DNA of 64,000 nucleotides. Source: Ascoidea tarda (nom. inval.) (lineage: Eukaryota > Ascomycota > Saccharomycetes > Ascoideales > Ascoideaceae). The stretch covers positions 1 through 64,000 of the forward strand of contig JAKTTS010000019.1 of NCBI GenBank assembly GCA_030560485.1. Direction: 5' to 3'. The notes below the pieces were generated by a model. It did no database searches and was not told the DNA's origin. It saw nothing but the letters and a program-made list of their open reading frames with translations. Both the position numbers and the translations under genes were made by a program. Shown piece by piece: positions 10,435 to 21,600 of the stretch. The first letter of the stretch is position 1. Each line of letters opens with the position of its first letter.

Positions 10435-13400
10435 ATGAGCGCTGATTTAAAGGTTGAAAGTGCCCAGCCAGTTACTACAATTCCTGAATCCAATGGAAAT
10501 GTTGAACAAACCAAACAACCTGAGCTGGCTCCTCAAGTGAAAGAGGCTCAAAAAGCCAATGTTACTGGCTCTGCTGACTCTGCTGACTCTGCTGACTCTG
10601 TTGAATCTACTGAATCTACTGAGCTATCTCAAGGCTCCGAAAAGAATGAAGCTAACGATTTTGTCGAGCCTCTGATGATCCAAGTTTCGGTAAAACTTCC
10701 TTCATCTGACTCACCTGATTCATCATCTGAATTATCCTTAATGGTCTCCCAGTTTGAAACAATTCACGACATTGCTCAGTCAATCTCAGTATTATCTCAA
10801 TCGAATTATTTAACTTGTTTCAATTTATGCCTCAAAGGTTCAAAGGACTCTTTACTATCTGAAACTACAATTAGTGAGATACTTTCTTCGACTTCGTTGG
10901 ATGACAATTCATCTTTATCTTTAGTTGCAGTTGAAAAGCCATATACAGAAAGAGATGTTAGAGAACATTTGTTGAAATTAAGAGAAATCTCAGCGTTGAC
11001 ACAAGTTTCTGAGTTTGAAACTTTATCTGACATTTTAGGTATAGGTGCTGGTTCAAGTAAATTTCAAAATATTAAATTATCTCCAATTATTAAAAAAGAT
11101 TCCGAAGATGCTGGGGATGCAAAAAAAACGAAAGATAATGACAAAAAAGAAGAGGAGAAAACTTTATCTCCTGAAGATAAAGAAAAACTCGCTTCCTATT
11201 CAAAAGAGTTATTCATTGCTCCAACTTTTAAACAACATTCTCCATCCTCTTCAATCAAGTTAAAACCTGCTTTAAAGAACATTTTTCTTTCTTCTTGGAA
11301 CCCACCATCTTCTTATTTCAAATTAAGAGGCCACTTATTATACTTGACTATTCAAACTTTAGAAAATGAAACTTATCATGTTACTTCCTCGATTAATGGG
11401 TTTTTCATTAACAACTGTTCATCGAATAATTTTGATCCAACTATTAAAAAAACCTCAGTCAAAAAGAATTCCTTAATTAAATCACATTCTTTGATTTCAC
11501 TAGTTCGTTCTATTTCTCCCAAGTTTAATCAGGTTTGTAAACGTAATAGCGATCTTTTAAACTCTTCAAGTCCTTTATTGTTTCTTTTACCAACTGATTC
11601 GTTTTTATCAACTCCATGGATTGCCCCATCTTCATCTACCACCTCCGATAAATTTCTTGAAAAGCAATCTTCTTCGTATCCTGATTTAGGTAAAACACAA
11701 TTGCAGTATTTAATTGGTGGTTCTGATGGTGCTGATCTCTATCGTGATTGGAATGAAGAATATCAATCAGTCAAGGAGTTGCCAAAATCTAATTTGCAAG
11801 AAAGAATCTTCAGAGAAAGATTATTATCCAAAATCGGTTTTGAATTCACTCTCAGTGCAACCAAAGGTGCGATTGAAATTTTAAATGGCAACATTTCTCC
11901 AATGAACCCAAACGAAGATCCTTCTCAGCACATTTTCTTAAGAAATAATATCTTTTACTCCTTAGCCACTGACTCATCAGATCTGTATGTTAACAAAGGT
12001 GGAAATGAAGCTTCAAGGTATTGTGCTATTAAAGATTTAGATTCAGTTCGTGTTCTTAACAAATTAGATGATCCTAAAGTTAGCCATTTATGCACTGCTA
12101 TTATTGATTTCTGTGGGAGAAGAGTTGTTTGTCAAACTCCTGTTCCCGGTGTTTTTAACAATGATACACTCCTCAGTCCCGAGGAAAAAACAGCCTTCTC
12201 TAAAATCGTATACGGATCAAGTGATGAAGGTATTACTGTTTCTTCTAACAAAAAATTTGAAGAATTATTTACTCCAATTGCTGAAGCTTTTCATTTGAGA
12301 AAGCATGCAGTTTATGTTAACGATGGTACTGATAAGGTTAAATCAGTGCCAATTGTTACTTCTTTTGAAACGAAAGGAATGAAAGGAACTGATTATCGTA
12401 ACTATATTATCGATCTTTACAAAACTTCTCCATTAGATATTGAATTTATTGAATCAAATTGGAAACCTGACAACACAGAATCTTTCCCCCACAAAGAAAC
12501 TTATATTAGACACGAATGTGTTGAAGAATGGTTTAGAAGAAAAGTAGCTGCTTTAATCAAAGAGGAAGCTGAGATTTTTGAAAAGAAAAAGGCCGAAAAG
12601 GACTCATCAGATGATAATGAAAAACCAACTATTACTTTGGATCCAAGTAAGATTTCTATCAATCCAGATTGTTTCTCATTAACTGTCGATGAATCAAAAT
12701 TAGGTGAAAAGGAAAAAGAAGAACTTCATCAAGATCAACAAATCGTTAGAGAAATTTCTCAATTCATCACCAAGTATTTGATTCCAGAATTTTTGGAAGA
12801 AATTGGTACATCTGAAGTTATGGCTCCTATTGATGGTGAACACTTGACTAGCTTACTTCACAAAAAAGGTATTAACTTGCGTTATATTGGTGCTATTGCA
12901 AATTCTGCAATTATTTATAAAGAAAGAGAAACAAAAAAATTAGAAGAGAAAAAGGCTCAAATCAAAAAAGAAATTGAGGATGCAAAGGCTGCTAAAGCTG
13001 CTAAAGCTAAGAAAGAAGCTGAAGAAAAAGAAAAGTCTGAAAGCAATGATAAGAATGAGGAATCCAAGGAAGAAACTAATGAAGAAACCAAAGAAGCTGA
13101 AGAGAAATCAAAGGCACCTAAATCTAACGTTTATTTCACCACTGCTTCTTATGAAGCTCTCTACAAAACATGTATTCAAGAGATGATTGCTCGTTCAGTT
13201 AAACACATTTTACGTGAATTGACTACCAACATACCAATTGCTATTATTCCATCAATTGTTACTTTATTCTTAAATTGTTTCTTGGGTTATAATGTCAACT
13301 CGAAACCTAAATTTGAAATTGATGAAGAACTTAAATCATTATACTCTTCAACTGTTGATTTTGAAAAATTTAATTTCTTGGAACCAAAAGCTGTGTTTGA

Positions 13401-14718
13401 ATTGATTGAAAAAGAAGTTTACAGAAGATTCAGATTCAACTTATCTGAAATTGATAAATGGTATGAAGACCAAAAAGTCATTAAAGTTGGATCTTTATTT
13501 AGGGAAATTTCATTGAAGTTTGGTATTCAATGGGCATCTTTCAATTATCCATTTACTGTTGAAAAATTTGAAAATTTAACAGAAGAAGAATTGATAATTT
13601 TTACCAATGAAGAAGAGCAAGCTACTGTTAAAAAGGGTAAAAAGAAAGGTAAGAAATCTGCTGTTTCAGCATCAGCATCATCAGAAACTATCAAACGTAC
13701 AACTACCTTTATTCCTGATGACATTGTTACATTTGTTCCAATTATCAAAGATTCAGTTTATAAGCCTTCATTAGTTGAAGAAATCTGGGACACTGGCCGT
13801 GCTAAAATTTATGGTGCAAATACCACTAAAGAAGATCATAACATGGGTATTTCGTTATTGTTAGAATCGCTTTCTTTATATGAACAAATTTACGGAACTG
13901 TCCATCCTGAGTTAGCTAAAGTTTATGGATTAATAGCCCAATCTTATTTTGATTTAGGAAATTCAGCATTAGCTGTTGAATATTCTAGAAAGGGGATTTT
14001 TATTGCCGAAAGAACATTGGGTATTGATTTCCACGAAACATTTTTAGCTTTAATCAATTTGGCATATTATGAACACATCAATGGTAATACCATTAATTCT
14101 TTGGCAGTTTATTCAAGGATTTTAAAGGATTGGAGTATCATCTATGGAGATGAAACCCATCCAGCGTCAATTACCACATTAACTAATATTGCATTAATGT
14201 ATCAATCCGTCCAGTTATATGATACAGCTAAAACTTTGTTGTCTAAGGCATTAGAATTAAGTGAAAAAATCAATGGTAAGGATTCCACTATGACTGGAAT
14301 GATCAAATATCAATTTGCTTTAAGTTTAACAACAGTTAACAATATCAATAGCTCTGTCAAATATATGAATGAAGCTTATAAGACCTTTAGAGATTTATTG
14401 GGAGAAAATGACCCAACTACAATTGATGCTAAGAAGAATGTTGATAGTTTCACTAGATTTTTAGTATTAAATACAAAACAAGAAAGAGAATTAAGGAAAA
14501 TTATGGAAGAAACTGAAAGACAAAAGGAGACAGAAAAGGCTACTAGGTTGAAAATAGAAAATTTAACTAAAAAGATAAACTCGTCAGCTAAAAACGATAA
14601 AACTGACCCAAAAATCGATAATAGATCTATTGGACAACTTTTAAAGTTCATTGAGGGCGAAGGTGTTAAAAGTGGTGGTAAGAGAACATCCAAGAAAAAC
14701 TCCAAATCAAAGAAATAG
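10435..14718 (+). CDS. CLU1: Clustered-mitochondria protein, eIF3-associated
   Basis: This encodes 1427 residues from an ATG at 10435. An N-terminal Ser/Glu/Asp-rich leader with an SADSADSADS repeat is followed by a ubiquitin-like CLU-N region (about 70-160). The Clu domain comes next (about 330-600; markers ADLYRDWNEEYQ and RERLLSKIGFEFT), then an eIF3-p135-like central domain, and C-terminal TPR motifs (about 1130-1310; ESLSLYEQIYGTVHPELAKVY). A Lys/Glu coiled-coil insertion lies near 820-890, and the tail is basic. In yeast Clu1/Tif31 associates with eIF3 and mRNAs and loss clusters mitochondria. It runs in tandem with the UGGT gene and is convergent with POP5. Confidence 0.95.
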   Translation: MSADLKVESAQPVTTIPESNGNVEQTKQPELAPQVKEAQKANVTGSADSADSADSVESTESTELSQGSEKNEANDFVEPLMIQVSVKLPSSDSPDSSSELSLMVSQFETIHDIAQSISVLSQSNYLTCFNLCLKGSKDSLLSETTISEILSSTSLDDNSSLSLVAVEKPYTERDVREHLLKLREISALTQVSEFETLSDILGIGAGSSKFQNIKLSPIIKKDSEDAGDAKKTKDNDKKEEEKTLSPEDKEKLASYSKELFIAPTFKQHSPSSSIKLKPALKNIFLSSWNPPSSYFKLRGHLLYLTIQTLENETYHVTSSINGFFINNCSSNNFDPTIKKTSVKKNSLIKSHSLISLVRSISPKFNQVCKRNSDLLNSSSPLLFLLPTDSFLSTPWIAPSSSTTSDKFLEKQSSSYPDLGKTQLQYLIGGSDGADLYRDWNEEYQSVKELPKSNLQERIFRERLLSKIGFEFTLSATKGAIEILNGNISPMNPNEDPSQHIFLRNNIFYSLATDSSDLYVNKGGNEASRYCAIKDLDSVRVLNKLDDPKVSHLCTAIIDFCGRRVVCQTPVPGVFNNDTLLSPEEKTAFSKIVYGSSDEGITVSSNKKFEELFTPIAEAFHLRKHAVYVNDGTDKVKSVPIVTSFETKGMKGTDYRNYIIDLYKTSPLDIEFIESNWKPDNTESFPHKETYIRHECVEEWFRRKVAALIKEEAEIFEKKKAEKDSSDDNEKPTITLDPSKISINPDCFSLTVDESKLGEKEKEELHQDQQIVREISQFITKYLIPEFLEEIGTSEVMAPIDGEHLTSLLHKKGINLRYIGAIANSAIIYKERETKKLEEKKAQIKKEIEDAKAAKAAKAKKEAEEKEKSESNDKNEESKEETNEETKEAEEKSKAPKSNVYFTTASYEALYKTCIQEMIARSVKHILRELTTNIPIAIIPSIVTLFLNCFLGYNVNSKPKFEIDEELKSLYSSTVDFEKFNFLEPKAVFELIEKEVYRRFRFNLSEIDKWYEDQKVIKVGSLFREISLKFGIQWASFNYPFTVEKFENLTEEELIIFTNEEEQATVKKGKKKGKKSAVSASASSETIKRTTTFIPDDIVTFVPIIKDSVYKPSLVEEIWDTGRAKIYGANTTKEDHNMGISLLLESLSLYEQIYGTVHPELAKVYGLIAQSYFDLGNSALAVEYSRKGIFIAERTLGIDFHETFLALINLAYYEHINGNTINSLAVYSRILKDWSIIYGDETHPASITTLTNIALMYQSVQLYDTAKTLLSKALELSEKINGKDSTMTGMIKYQFALSLTTVNNINSSVKYMNEAYKTFRDLLGENDPTTIDAKKNVDSFTRFLVLNTKQERELRKIMEETERQKETEKATRLKIENLTKKINSSAKNDKTDPKIDNRSIGQLLKFIEGEGVKSGGKRTSKKNSKSKK

Positions 14719-14789
14719 TTTTTGAAGAGAAAGGATATAAGCAAGACATTATAATATATTTGATTACAATTATGCTTTATATAGTAATT

Positions 14790-14826
14790 ATGATTATGAT
14801 TACGATTATGATTATGATTATGATTA
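14790..14826. repeat. (TGATTA)n microsatellite
   Basis: This hexamer tract with one interruption (TGATTACGATTA) lies in the convergent 3' region between CLU1 and POP5 (14719-14998). The rest of that gap is AT-rich without a gene. Confidence 0.8.
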
Positions 14827-14998
14827 AAATTAATTTATTTGACGAACCCTTATGAGTTTCATATTTTTGAACACATTTCTTAGCATTTATTTTACTGGTT
14901 CATTAATGAATGTTTATTTTCGTTTAGCGATTTTTTTTTTTTACTTTTACTTTCATGTATATAGTATTTTTTATAAAACAGTAACGCGCCTCAATATA

Positions 14999-15514
14999 TT
15001 ATTCATTAAACAATGTGGCTATGTTTCCACTGTTGGAGTTGCGATTGATTTCCAGGAGATTTTTCATATAAATCTTGTTTCTTTCAACCAAACATTCTTC
15101 CGATTTCTTGATTGTTCCACTGACCTTGATGGCCCTTATAATGACATCATAGCCCAAAATGTTATTGATAAGAGTTAGACACAAATTGACATATCTGTGG
15201 TAGTCTCTCGAAATCTTTATTATCCCATTCGAGGTTTTGTTGGAGAAGTATTTTATTTGCAAGGTGGAACTAGAAACACCAGAGCCAAAGTCACCAAAGT
15301 ATACCTCCAAACTCTTTCGTATGAGATCCAATATAACCTTTTGTGTGATTTCATTTGGAGAAGACCGATGTAATGATAGAATCGAGTTCAGCCTTGAGTA
15401 GTCTTTGGCTTTGAGGACTGAGCTGTTCAGTGGTCTGGGGAGCTTCTGTTCGTTGTCGGGAGTCGAGGGATAGAGAATCTCAAACAAGATGTACCGGTTC
15501 TTGAGTCTCACCAT
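14999..15514 (-). CDS. POP5: RNase P / RNase MRP protein subunit Pop5
   Basis: This encodes 171 residues from an ATG at 15514. The start MVRLKNRYILFEI is nearly that of yeast Pop5 (MVRLKSRYILFEI), and LQIKYFSNKTSNGIIKI and the IKVSGTIKK motif near the end match the Rpp14/Pop5 fold. Length is close to the yeast protein (about 173). Pop5 is a core subunit of nuclear RNase P (tRNA 5' processing) and RNase MRP (rRNA processing). The promoter contains a GCTGCTTCT repeat at about 15528-15555. Just upstream begins the decayed transposon. Confidence 0.95.
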   Translation of the reverse strand: MVRLKNRYILFEILYPSTPDNEQKLPRPLNSSVLKAKDYSRLNSILSLHRSSPNEITQKVILDLIRKSLEVYFGDFGSGVSSSTLQIKYFSNKTSNGIIKISRDYHRYVNLCLTLINNILGYDVIIRAIKVSGTIKKSEECLVERNKIYMKNLLEINRNSNSGNIATLFNE

Positions 15515-15632
15515 GGTGTCTGTGTCTGCTGCTTCTGCTGCTTCTGCTGCTTTTGTGGAGCAATCCCAATTGGGAACAGCATATAATAGTCACCTGATTT
15601 AAACTACAATCATGTGATTTAAAATTGCGTAT

Positions 15633-17246
15633 ATGCAGTGTGGTTTATCGTGTTCGACTCGAATATGCAAAAAACAATTGATTTATGGAAAACCATATTT
15701 CAAAAACAAAATGACGTTTGGAATAGAGGAAGATGATTCATTTCAAGAACTGATAAAATATTCACAAGAGAATCTTAATAAGATGTACTTGACCCACTCC
15801 CACCAAACTGCCAGTCGAATTATTTTACAATTAGGACATTAATTATCAAACTATTTATAAAAACTATTAAATCAATTAAGTGGCTTTCAATTACAAGTGA
15901 TGACACTGTAAAAATTAATAATAAACATGTTACTGTTGTCACATTGTCTTTTGTTTACTTTTACCAAAAATTTAATTTGATATTATCTCTTACAGAACTG
16001 GCCAATCAAGACAGAAAATCCCTTTATAACGATATACTGCAATTTTTGAGCTTTTTTGATATTACAGAAAAGGTCTCCACATTCACAGGTGACAATGCTA
16101 GTTTGAATCAAACTCTTTTCAATAATATAAATAACGAAATAAAAGCAAAAGGTGGTGAGTGCTATTTTATTAGATATGCATGTCACACGATTAATTTTAT
16201 TGTACAAAAATTTTTTCATATGAATCACAATAACAATCAGAATAATATAAGGGACCAATCTGTTAACAATCATGACAAAAGAGAAGAAAAAATTTTCAAT
16301 AAAGTTTTATCAAGTGGTTTTGACGCTGCGCAGAAAATATCATCAAATAAAATTCCAACATATAACTCATCAATTGATGTAAAAAAGTGCCAAAATTTAA
16401 CTTCATCGGCAAGTAAACCTTCAGATATTAGCAATCAGTTCAGTGATTTAATCATGAAATCACATAATTTGGCAAAAAGATTATCCCAAAGTCCAAAGGA
16501 AAATTATATATTTGGTGCGAAAGCAGTTGAATTCAACAAGACACAACAAATTATACCTTTAAACTCTTTGACCCGTTGGTCTTCCAAAAATATACTGCCT
16601 GAAATGGTTGATGATTTGAAATATGTTATATCAGATACTTCAAGCTCGATTGCATGCACAGCTGCATTTAGTGAAGACAACTTCGAAGATGTCCAAAAAG
16701 CTATATCGATTTTGAAACCATTATTACAATTTACTGAAACATTCCCAAGTAAAAAAACTTATTTAGCAAGGGAGATCTTTAAATTATTTTTTGATATAAA
16801 ACAGATTTTTTTGGTGTCGACCTGTTTTATAAAAATCGAAACTCAGATGATGTCGTGTTTGTTAATCAGCTGCTCAGCATTGTCCTCAGCGAGCGTTCAA
16901 AAATGTTTTATTTATGACAAAATACGTATTTATATTCAGACAATAATTCTGTTGGTGTTGCTGATGATAAATTTTTTACGTTTTGCTATAATTTTCAACA
17001 ATTATGCCCTTTATTTTTTTCAATTCTACAAATTTGTTATCAGCACAAGCTAACTCGGTTGCGTTAGAGCGTGTTTTTTCAGCAATGAATGAAACTTTAA
17101 CAAAGAAAAGAAACTGGCTCAAGACGTCGACTTTATCTCATATGTTGATAATTAATAAACCAAACACAGAGATGGATATTGATGGAATTTTGAATGGCGT
17201 AGATGCTTTGCTAAAAGTATTTTTACCATTACTAAAAACAAAGTGA
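15633..17246 (+). mobile_element. Decayed hAT-family DNA transposon (transposase remnant)
   Basis: Three plus-strand segments read as parts of one hAT transposase. Segment one (15633 to about 15842) contains IEEDDSFQELIKYSQ, like the hAT pre-catalytic region. Segment two is open from about 15842 (ITSDDTVKINNKHVTVVTLS) through 17053. It includes the catalytic-domain hallmark TGDNASLNQTLFNN, then YACHTINFIVQKFF and LNSLTRWSSKNIL. Segment three (17004-17246) holds the C-terminal dimerisation motif ALERVFSAMNETLTKKRNWL. The reading frame changes between segments one and two near 15843-15878 and again near 16960-17050, and there are in-frame stops in segment one's continuation. The copy is therefore inactive. 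Convincing terminal inverted repeats and an 8-bp target duplication were not found, so the ends are approximate. Confidence 0.85.
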
Positions 17247-18634
17247 AAAATGTCAATCAATTTCTTTGTAGGGATGAGAAAGGTTTGCATTCACCTGCGT
17301 ATGTGCATAATAGTGCGTAGAACCTCATTGACATGCATGGCGTATATCAGTTTTGTGATTGATTTCTTTTTGAGTAATACAAACAGTTCGTGGCAAAACA
17401 AATACAATCGTCAACGTCGGCCCAAAGCTAGTTGAAAACGATTCAACATGTTTTAATTGTCACTTTTTTTGTTGCTATACTCTCATTAACAGCAGCCTAC
17501 TTTGCATATATACTTTATTCAAAATGTTCACGTATAGATGCAAAATATCTATTAATAAAAAATCTACTATACAATACATAGTTCACCACACTATTTATTA
17601 AAAGATATCAAATCAATTTATTTTGGCTCCTTTTATTATCCATATTTGTAATTCCAGGTTTAATAATTAACTTTTTAACTCGTGTTTTTCGTCGCGAAAG
17701 AAAAATCACAATGGAAATGATTTTTGATAAAAAGGATTTTGGATGAAAAGGATTTTAAAAACATTATACCGTCATTTCAAAATGAATGGGTATTTGGTTT
17801 CATTTGAAATATCCTATTTAGCTGTTTTTTCATGATACGAAAGGTTGAAGCTAGTGAATTGTCGAAGTCTTCCCTTTACAAATATTTTGCTTATTTTTTT
17901 GACGAACCGTTTAAGTGTTGCTACAAGGAAAGCTTTAAAAAAAATACAGTATCAGATGTTCTAATAAAACCCCCTTATTATTATTATTTTGTTATTACGA
18001 AAATCAAATGAACTTAGTATTAATATAGATGATGAAAAATAAACCATCATAAAAATATTTTTTGCTCAAAACAGAAAAATCAATATTCAAGATACTACGA
18101 CTGATTAATGCTACGAAAATAAATTCCAACCATTGCATGCCCAACCTTTTTTTTTTTGCTTTATCATTATTTATTATAGCTTCAATACACAAATCACTTA
18201 AATTTTAAAATTGATTAAACCGTCTAAGAGTATTCGCAACAGTGAATCTTTCAGAAGGGTTGTTGATCAAGTTTAAATCAACCAACAGAGAGCGATCTTA
18301 CAACATCCAGGTCACCTTAAGGAAATATAAACCAACTTGAATTTTTGACCAGCAACAATTGTCTGAGTTAAGTATGAAAGTGAAAAATAAAACAAATATA
18401 TTATAAAAAATTAAATTAAATGATTCAAAATTTTTTGTAAAAAGAATTTCATGCAGATTTTAATATTTTTACAGATCAAACTAACAAAAAGTAAAAAAAA
18501 ATATAAAGATTATGAGAAACAGAATTAAAAATTCGGAAACTTGAAAACTCACAAAAATAAAAACAAAAAAAAGAAAACAATGAAAGTTCTTCAGTGAAAA
18601 TCAAAATATAAAATAAAAATAAAAATAAAAATAA
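17247..18634. other. Gene-free AT-rich stretch downstream of the hAT relic
   Basis: There is no supported host gene. Short GCGTAT-like words (17298, 17339) also occur at the relic's left side (15627) and might be subterminal transposase sites. A possible kinase fragment lies at 18210-18360. The last 250 bases are A-rich 3' flank of the minus-strand YPP1-like gene. Confidence 0.6.
18210..18360 (-). pseudogene. Possible protein-kinase C-lobe fragment
   Basis: On the minus strand a short frame reads LLVDLNLINNPSERFTVAN followed by TLRRF. This resembles kinase subdomain XI (…LL..NPSER.TV..AL.H). Immediately upstream, after one in-frame stop, the frame continues with a less clear segment (QVGLYFLKVTW). 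No other kinase motif is seen nearby. It may be a relic of a displaced gene or chance; I call it with low confidence. Confidence 0.3.
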
Positions 18635-21600
18635 TCAAAACATTTCTTCGAAAAACCTCAAATCTCTGATTAAGTAATTCTCTTCAATTTCAATTGTCTT
18701 CCATAAGGCATTCTCTAACCGACTATTGTCATTGACTTTTTTATAAATTTCTGATAAACAATACCACAATTTGTCATTACTGAAATAATAGTAATCATTG
18801 ACAAAATTTTCTAGTAAACCCTTTATTCTAGTGATAGCGGCCGCTTTATCTTGAACTGATGAAAAAACTCGGTGAAATTCTTTCAAATCTAAGCTAACTG
18901 TTGTGGTATCGGAACTAATTGTTCTACCACGACTCAACTGAGTATTCAATAAATCGTAACATTCATCGTCATTGTCTGAATCAAGAAGGTCAATATCGTT
19001 ATTTTTTCCCAAATAATTGTTATTATTTAGCTCATCATCAGTATCATCGTCTCTAGCCTCAAAATCAAATCCAGAAGTGTTATCGTCCAAAAAATTAGCC
19101 CCTTCAGTGTTATTTAATTTTGATAACATTAAATCGTCTGTATCTTCAAGAATGACTTGACAGATTCCAATTATCGCATCAAAGTACTCATGATTACTGT
19201 CTAATATACTTTCGAATTCATTTAGTGCGTTCTTTTTTCTACTTTGAATCGAGTCAATTATAGTTTTTTTGTTAAAATTATTCTCATACCTATTATTCAA
19301 AATTATTCCAATGTCTTTTGTATTAATGTTTAATAACAAATATCCATAACACGACCTAGTTAAATCATTGGATTTGAAAAAATTCTCAGCTTCAATTATA
19401 GAGTTTTCACATTCTTTAAATTGATTCATTTTTAAATAGAAGATAGATATTATCAACCAAATTCTTTGTAATATTACATTTCTAAAGCCTGATCCAAAAC
19501 TGTTAGCAGTCAATTTATTGTTCCCAATTTTGTGGTTTGGAAGTTCTGGTAAAGCTTTTTCGTTTGGATTGAATTTCCTCTCATTTGGACTAAGAGGTCC
19601 ATTTTTGGAGTTTGGTGAAGAAGAGGAAGATGGTCCAACCGATGATCTTAATGATCCAAAGTGTCTTGAAGCAACTCTTCTAATTGAACTAAAATGACCA
19701 CTGCGGTGCCCGTTTCTATGTTTATCGATTGACAACCTACTGATTGTCTTTTCAAGTTTGCTTAATTCTACTGTCTCACTTTCTATTTTTGTACCCGCAT
19801 TGGGTTTAGAATTGTTATGGGAGTTTGAACCTGTGTTTTTCAAAATTTTTGATAATGAAAATATTTTTCTCAGTTCAGTTGCCGAAGAATCAATATTTAA
19901 ATCTGCTTTTTTATGAGATCTATCTGAGATTGGATTGATATTTTCATCTTCATAACTATGGCTTATCAGGCTATCAATACTTGGCAGTAATGCTTGATCA
20001 AATTGGTTATTAGATGGTTTTGGTGAATTAGTACCAGAATATTCAATTTTGTTGTTAGTGTTAACATTGTGACCAACATTGGCATTGCTACCAAAAAATT
20101 GATTAAACAACTCAAACAATTCAGGAGCTTTTTCAAATGATTTTTCAACACCAACTTTTCTTTCTAAAACAAATAATTCTGTTATATAAATTTGAATTAT
20201 ATCATATTTCATTTCATCTGAGACGTTTGAATAATCATTTTTATTGTTGATAGAATTGTTTAATTTTAACTTAAAGTCTAAGTAGTATTTAATTAAATCC
20301 TTGGCTTTATGGATTGTTTGAATTGATTTGATCATTTCATTATTAGAGCTGATCTCATCAAGCAAGTAGTTTTTAATATCAGAATTATTTTTGGTATTAT
20401 AGCTAAGTGAAGATCTAGATTCTAGTGAGGAAACTAAAATTATTAATAGATTCCAACTTTTTAAGTACCATTGATTTTTGATTAAGATTTTTTTCAATAA
20501 TTGTATTGAGATATTATACTGGAATAATTTTGAGGATAACAAGGCATAATCAAAGTAATATTCAAGATTATTATAATCGTTTAAAATTAGGGTTTTTAAA
20601 AAGTATGTTTTTAAAACCTTATTTAATTTTTTATAAACTATTGAGGATGATTTAAAAGATGAGTTGACTGATTTGTTATTACGATCATTATTAGGGTTGA
20701 AATTTTTTTCAGTGATGTTACTATAACCATTAAAAGGAATGGTTTCAGTAAGCGATAGATTGTTTGTGCTGCTGCTGTTGTTGTTATTGTTAGTATTAGT
20801 AGTGGTATTATACATTGATATGGAATTTGATAAAATTGAGCTTCCATTATCATTAATATAGTTTTTCATGTATTTAAGTTTAAAGATTTCAGTTTTTGAA
20901 ATTGAATAATATGCTTGAGATAATAATTTGTTCAAGTTGGAAGAAGATACAATTTTTTCGTTTGAATAATTGTCTTTGATTATTGAAATTATATCGAAAT
21001 TTTCATTATAAATATCATTATTGTCATTAATGCTGTTATTGATGTCACTGATGGCTGTTAAATTAATGTTTGATAATTTTTCAATTTTGAGAATAATTCT
21101 TTTAAGGAACAAAAGAGTGTCGTCAATTAAGTTGAATAAGTCATTATTTAATAATGATAGATATTCTTTGTTGATTGAGAAATCATCGATTTCCAAGGAA
21201 CTTTTAGTGTCTAGAGTGTAAGCATATGATAAAGAAGTTGGGATGATGTTATCAGTTAGATATATTAGGAAAATAGAGTAAATTTCCAAGTAGGATAACA
21301 AATCAAATTCAATGGCTTCTTTTGAAGTGATTGAATCGTCTGAAACAGTAATTGAATCGGATTCGCCATTGATGTTGATTTGGATATTATTAGGGTTATT
21401 AGCATTGTAATAACTTTCGTTTTCGTTTTCGTTTTGATTTTCAAAAATGTTATGATTGATAGATAAATGTTTATTTATGTAGAATGAGTAGGTCTTGAAT
21501 ATATGAATCAATTCATTTAGATTTTGCAATTGAGTTACAGAAGAAGGATTTTTATTATTATTATCATCGGTTTGAGTTTGAGTTTTAGTTTGAATCTGAA

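Noticed and set aside
15632-17595. Candidate terminal inverted repeats AGTGTGGT (15633) and ACCACACT (17583-17592) for the hAT relic
   Set aside because: Only eight bases match and no 8-bp target duplication flanks them.
18004-18192. 62-codon minus-strand ORF near the transposon relic
   Set aside because: It has no motif or neighbour support and is within the length expected by chance.
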